A stretch of 64,000 bases of DNA from Oscillospiraceae bacterium (lineage in GTDB: Bacteria > Bacillota > Clostridia > Oscillospirales > Oscillospiraceae). The stretch covers positions 95,810-159,809 of the forward strand of contig JAFWFZ010000008.1 of NCBI GenBank assembly GCA_017515345.1, in the 5' to 3' direction. The notes under the pieces are model-generated. The model was not told where the DNA came from. It was given only the letters and a program-made list of their open reading frames with translations, and made no database searches. This document shows, piece by piece, positions 61,330 through 64,000 of this stretch. Both the position numbers and the translations under genes were made by a program. Position 1 is the stretch's first letter. Each line of letters starts with the position of its first letter.

Positions 61330-62820
61330 TCAGTCGCCCGCGGGCAGCCGGACAGTGACGAGCAACCCGCCGCCCTGGGCATTTTCCAGCATCAGGGAGC
61401 CGCCGTGGAAGCCCACGATCTCGTCGCAAACGGCGAGGCCGATGCCGCTGCCGCGCTCCTTGGCGTTGCTGCCCTTGTAAAATTTCATCTTCACGTTCTG
61501 CAGCTCATCCTCCGGGATACCGGGGCCGTAGTCCCGGACCCGGATCACCACGTCGCTCTCCTCCACCGCCAGGGAGACGGTGATGCGGCCGCCGGATTTG
61601 CCGTATTTCGCGGCGTTGTCAAACAGGTTCATGAACACCTGCTTCAGCCGCGCCGGGTCACCGGAGATCAGGGGCACATCGTCCATATAGGGGTCGTACT
61701 CCAGCTCGATCCCGTCCTGGTGCAGCAACTCCTTGTAGGTAAAGATGGAGTCCTCCAGCACCGCGCCCACGTCGATCTGCTCCACATTCAGCGTGAAGCG
61801 TCCGTCCTCCATGCGGGTGAACTCCAGCAGCTCCTCCACCATCTTCGTGAGGCGGCGAGCCTCCTTCAGGATGATGGAGATGCCGCGCCGGGTCTCCCCG
61901 TCGATGTCCTCATTGTAGCTGAGCGTCTCGCCCCAGCCGGTAATGGCGGTGAGGGGCGTGCGCAGCTCATGGGAAATAGACATGATGAACTCGGTCTGGA
62001 TCTTCTCCGCCTGGGCGATCTTCTGGCTCATCTCGTTGATGGACTGCACCATCTCGCCCATCTCATCCTTGTATTCCTTGTTGATCTGTATGCCGTAGCT
62101 GCCCTCCGCAATGCGCTTCGCCGTTTTGGTGATCTCACCCACCGGTTCGATGAACGACCGGATGAAAAACAGATTGATGATAATGACGATCAGCATCATC
62201 ACGGCTGCGATGGCGCAGGCCAGCAGGAACCGGAGAAGGACCTGTCTGTCCGCCAGCTTCATGCTGGTGACATACCGCATGATGCCGATTACCTGACCGT
62301 CTGTATAGACCATAGGCGCAGATACGCCCATGACCCGCTCCCCGGTACCGGCGCGGCGGCCGGTCCAGTGGGAGATCGCCCCGGTCTTCAGCACGTTGGA
62401 CACATCCTCGGTATCCGCAACCGTGCCCGCGGTAATGCCGGTGGTAGAGACGACGACACGTTTATCGGTGCCGATGAACTGGAGCTCCAGCCTGTCGTTC
62501 TCATCAAATGTCTCGGCATACTGGTAGGCGGAATCGTAGTATTCCGCGTAGCTTTTCATGATGTAGTTCGCGAAAAAGTCCGTAGCGGTTTTGGCCTTCA
62601 TCTCAAGGCCGGTGCGCATGGTGGTATACAGGGAGCTGGCGGAGATAGCGGTAAACGCCGCGATAGCCACCACCAGCATGACCGCCACAGCCAGCACGGA
62701 GCCGCGCATCCAGCGCTGCTTGATCCCGTGGATGATGGCGCTGACGCTTTTTCGGAAGGATCGGATATTCAGTGCCAGGCCGCCGCCCACGCGGCGGCGC
62801 CCGAAGCTCACAGTCCCCAT
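61330..62820 (-). CDS. Sensor histidine kinase with HAMP domain
   Basis: A 496-residue membrane kinase. A first membrane helix (about 42-62), an extracellular sensing domain (to about 185), a second helix (about 186-207), HAMP (about 210-260), the phospho-acceptor H284 in MSISHELRTPLTAI, and an ATPase domain with NLFDNAAKYGKS, DYGPGIPEDEL and GSGIGLAVC. It would phosphorylate the response regulator encoded upstream, whose gene it overlaps by 13 bases. ATG 62820 is the longest start; GTG near 62790 cannot be excluded because ribosome binding sites are weak. Confidence 0.92.
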   Translation of the reverse strand: MGTVSFGRRRVGGGLALNIRSFRKSVSAIIHGIKQRWMRGSVLAVAVMLVVAIAAFTAISASSLYTTMRTGLEMKAKTATDFFANYIMKSYAEYYDSAYQYAETFDENDRLELQFIGTDKRVVVSTTGITAGTVADTEDVSNVLKTGAISHWTGRRAGTGERVMGVSAPMVYTDGQVIGIMRYVTSMKLADRQVLLRFLLACAIAAVMMLIVIIINLFFIRSFIEPVGEITKTAKRIAEGSYGIQINKEYKDEMGEMVQSINEMSQKIAQAEKIQTEFIMSISHELRTPLTAITGWGETLSYNEDIDGETRRGISIILKEARRLTKMVEELLEFTRMEDGRFTLNVEQIDVGAVLEDSIFTYKELLHQDGIELEYDPYMDDVPLISGDPARLKQVFMNLFDNAAKYGKSGGRITVSLAVEESDVVIRVRDYGPGIPEDELQNVKMKFYKGSNAKERGSGIGLAVCDEIVGFHGGSLMLENAQGGGLLVTVRLPAGD

Positions 62821-63494
62821 TTGTAGCCGTAGCCCCAGACCGTGGTGATATAGTTGGGATTCTGCGGATCATCCTCGATCTTCAGCCGCATCCGTCGGAT
62901 ATTCACATCCACGATTTTGAGTTCCCCGAAATAGTTGCGCCCCCAGACGCTGTTCATGATATCCTCCCGGGAGAGAGCCTTGCCCGGGTTGTCCATAAAG
63001 AGCTTGATGATGGAGTACTCCACCTGGGTGAGCTTGATCCGCTGGCCGTTCTTCTCCAGTGTGCGGTTGCGGGTATTGAGCCGGAACGGACCTTGCACCA
63101 GCTCACCTTTGTCGTCGGAGTCGGCGCCGCCCATGCGCCGATACAGGGCATCCACCCTGGCCGTAAGCTCTGCGGGGGAGAACGGCTTCGTCACATAGTC
63201 GTCGGCGCCGGTCATAAGCCCGGTCACCTTATCCATCTCCTGGGTCCGCGCGGTCAGCATGATGATGCCGATCTTGGAATCAGCGGCCCGCATGCGGCGG
63301 CAGACCTCAAACCCGTCGGTATCGGGCAGCATGATATCCAATAAGGCCACCTTGATATCCGGGTGCGCCTTGAGCTGCTCGAAGGCCTCCGCGCCTGTGC
63401 CGGCCTCGATCGGCTCATAGCCGGCCCGCTTCAGATTGATGACGACGAAGCTGCGAATGCTGGTCTCATCCTCAAGCACAAGTACTTTTTTCAT
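62808..63494 (-). CDS. OmpR/PhoB-family response regulator
   Basis: A 228-residue regulator. The receiver domain (1-120) has acidic pocket E8/D9, phospho-acceptor D53 (ALLDIMLPD), and the conserved K in VTKPFSPAEL. The winged-helix DNA-binding domain (about 130-228) ends YITTVWGYGYKWGL. It is the partner of the histidine kinase just downstream. GGAGGG precedes the ATG. Confidence 0.95.
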   Translation of the reverse strand: MKKVLVLEDETSIRSFVVINLKRAGYEPIEAGTGAEAFEQLKAHPDIKVALLDIMLPDTDGFEVCRRMRAADSKIGIIMLTARTQEMDKVTGLMTGADDYVTKPFSPAELTARVDALYRRMGGADSDDKGELVQGPFRLNTRNRTLEKNGQRIKLTQVEYSIIKLFMDNPGKALSREDIMNSVWGRNYFGELKIVDVNIRRMRLKIEDDPQNPNYITTVWGYGYKWGL

Positions 63495-63506
63495 GTTCGC
63501 CCTCCG

Positions 63507-64000
63507 TTATGATCCTGTTTTCCAGTCAGAATATATGATGTGGAAACCGGCGCTGATCTCCTCCTGTGAGATGGAAAGGGGCAGCTCCTCCGCCTCCGAT
63601 GTGATGGCGGCGGCATAGATCGTATCCCCGGAATACTTCAAAATGAACCGTCCGGCCAGCTTGGCGCGCTCGTCCCTGTTTTCACCGGATATGGTGTAGA
63701 TCCGCAGGAAATCCACCGGCTCGCCCGTGCCTGCGTAGTAGGAGAACATCAGCGTCCGCTCTCCCGCTCCGCTGTCGGCGCGGCGCACGGTGATGCTGTC
63801 CCCCCAGTCCTCAGGCAGGATGAGATACCACCCGTCGGAGTAGCTGTGGTAGGTGGTCATCACCAGGCGGTCTCTGCCCACGGAATCGAAAGCCATCCAG
63901 TCCAGCACGCGGTATACCGTCTCCGACTGGGACCAGAGTGTCCTCGGCATGGGCACCTCCACGACGCCGTCGCCGTTGATGTCGCTGCAGAAGACGTTGT
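63507..64000 (-). CDS. Hypothetical protein, truncated by the window edge
   Basis: The C-terminal 164 codons are seen; the frame continues past the right edge. The visible start (DINGDGVVEVP) resembles a calcium-binding VCBS/FG-GAP-like loop, typical of exported proteins. No membrane segment is seen in this part. It lies upstream of the two-component genes on the same strand, 12 bases before the regulator, and could be a surface protein in the same operon. No function is assigned. Confidence 0.7.
   Translation of the reverse strand, partial: NVFCSDINGDGVVEVPMPRTLWSQSETVYRVLDWMAFDSVGRDRLVMTTYHSYSDGWYLILPEDWGDSITVRRADSGAGERTLMFSYYAGTGEPVDFLRIYTISGENRDERAKLAGRFILKYSGDTIYAAAITSEAEELPLSISQEEISAGFHIIYSDWKTGS

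Overview
The window is GC-rich, densely coded DNA from a strict anaerobe, most likely a member of the Clostridia and plausibly an Oscillospiraceae-like gut bacterium. The main signs are a SCIFF ranthipeptide with its radical SAM maturase, an hrcA-grpE-dnaK-dnaJ operon behind a perfect CIRCE element, a ferredoxin-dependent 2-oxoacid oxidoreductase, and five oxygen-labile glycyl radical enzymes (GREs). The taxonomic placement is inference. No rRNA, tRNA, CRISPR array, insertion sequence or phage gene was found.

Layout. 1-823: a truncated lipoprotein gene and a possible small transcription unit. 824-9297: a catabolic operon with a P-loop ATPase, the four subunits of a branched-chain-type 2-oxoacid:ferredoxin oxidoreductase, a branched-chain aminotransferase, an isopropylmalate-synthase-like protein without its metal histidines, and a TIM-barrel/acyl-CoA synthetase fusion. 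9361-15612: ZIP transporter, DUF554 protein, PLP decarboxylase, SCIFF maturase and precursor, glycosyltransferase. 15806-20001: GRE 1, divergent from a flavoprotein reductase. 20110-26064: TspO, Nth, RarA, DUF951, an EctB-like aminotransferase with an ATP-grasp protein, and a GH25 lysozyme. 26123-29721: a URO-D-type methyltransferase, cobT, a cobalamin riboswitch and sfsA. 29921-37362: three tandem GREs (2-4) behind one strong promoter. 37546-38130: an XRE regulator fused to a desulfoferrodoxin-like domain. 38171-42920: the heat-shock operon. 43100-45653: a cell-surface O-acetylation pair. 45737-53239: GRE activase, LysR regulator, GRE 5, an old-yellow-enzyme-type reductase and an enoyl-CoA hydratase, followed by an HTH protein of unknown family. 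54993-64000: housekeeping genes on the minus strand (pgsA, rimO, recX, recA, prmC, DUF1385, a two-component system and a truncated hypothetical protein).

How the genes fit together. The first operon looks built to turn branched-chain amino acids into 2-oxoacids and then acyl-CoAs while reducing ferredoxin. The GRE genes form the most striking system. GREs 1-4 are close paralogues with a Cys-Gln-Glu active-site motif, and GRE 5 is a separate type with Cys-Val-Glu. Only one activating enzyme is visible. All five keep the glycyl-radical loop, so they look active, but their substrates cannot be read from the sequence. The flanking flavin reductases and enoyl-CoA hydratase suggest that GRE products enter reductive pathways. 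Other points worth attention are a riboswitch that seems to control only a non-coding transcript, a prmC gene whose only full-length start appears to be ATA, and the regulator-desulfoferrodoxin fusion.
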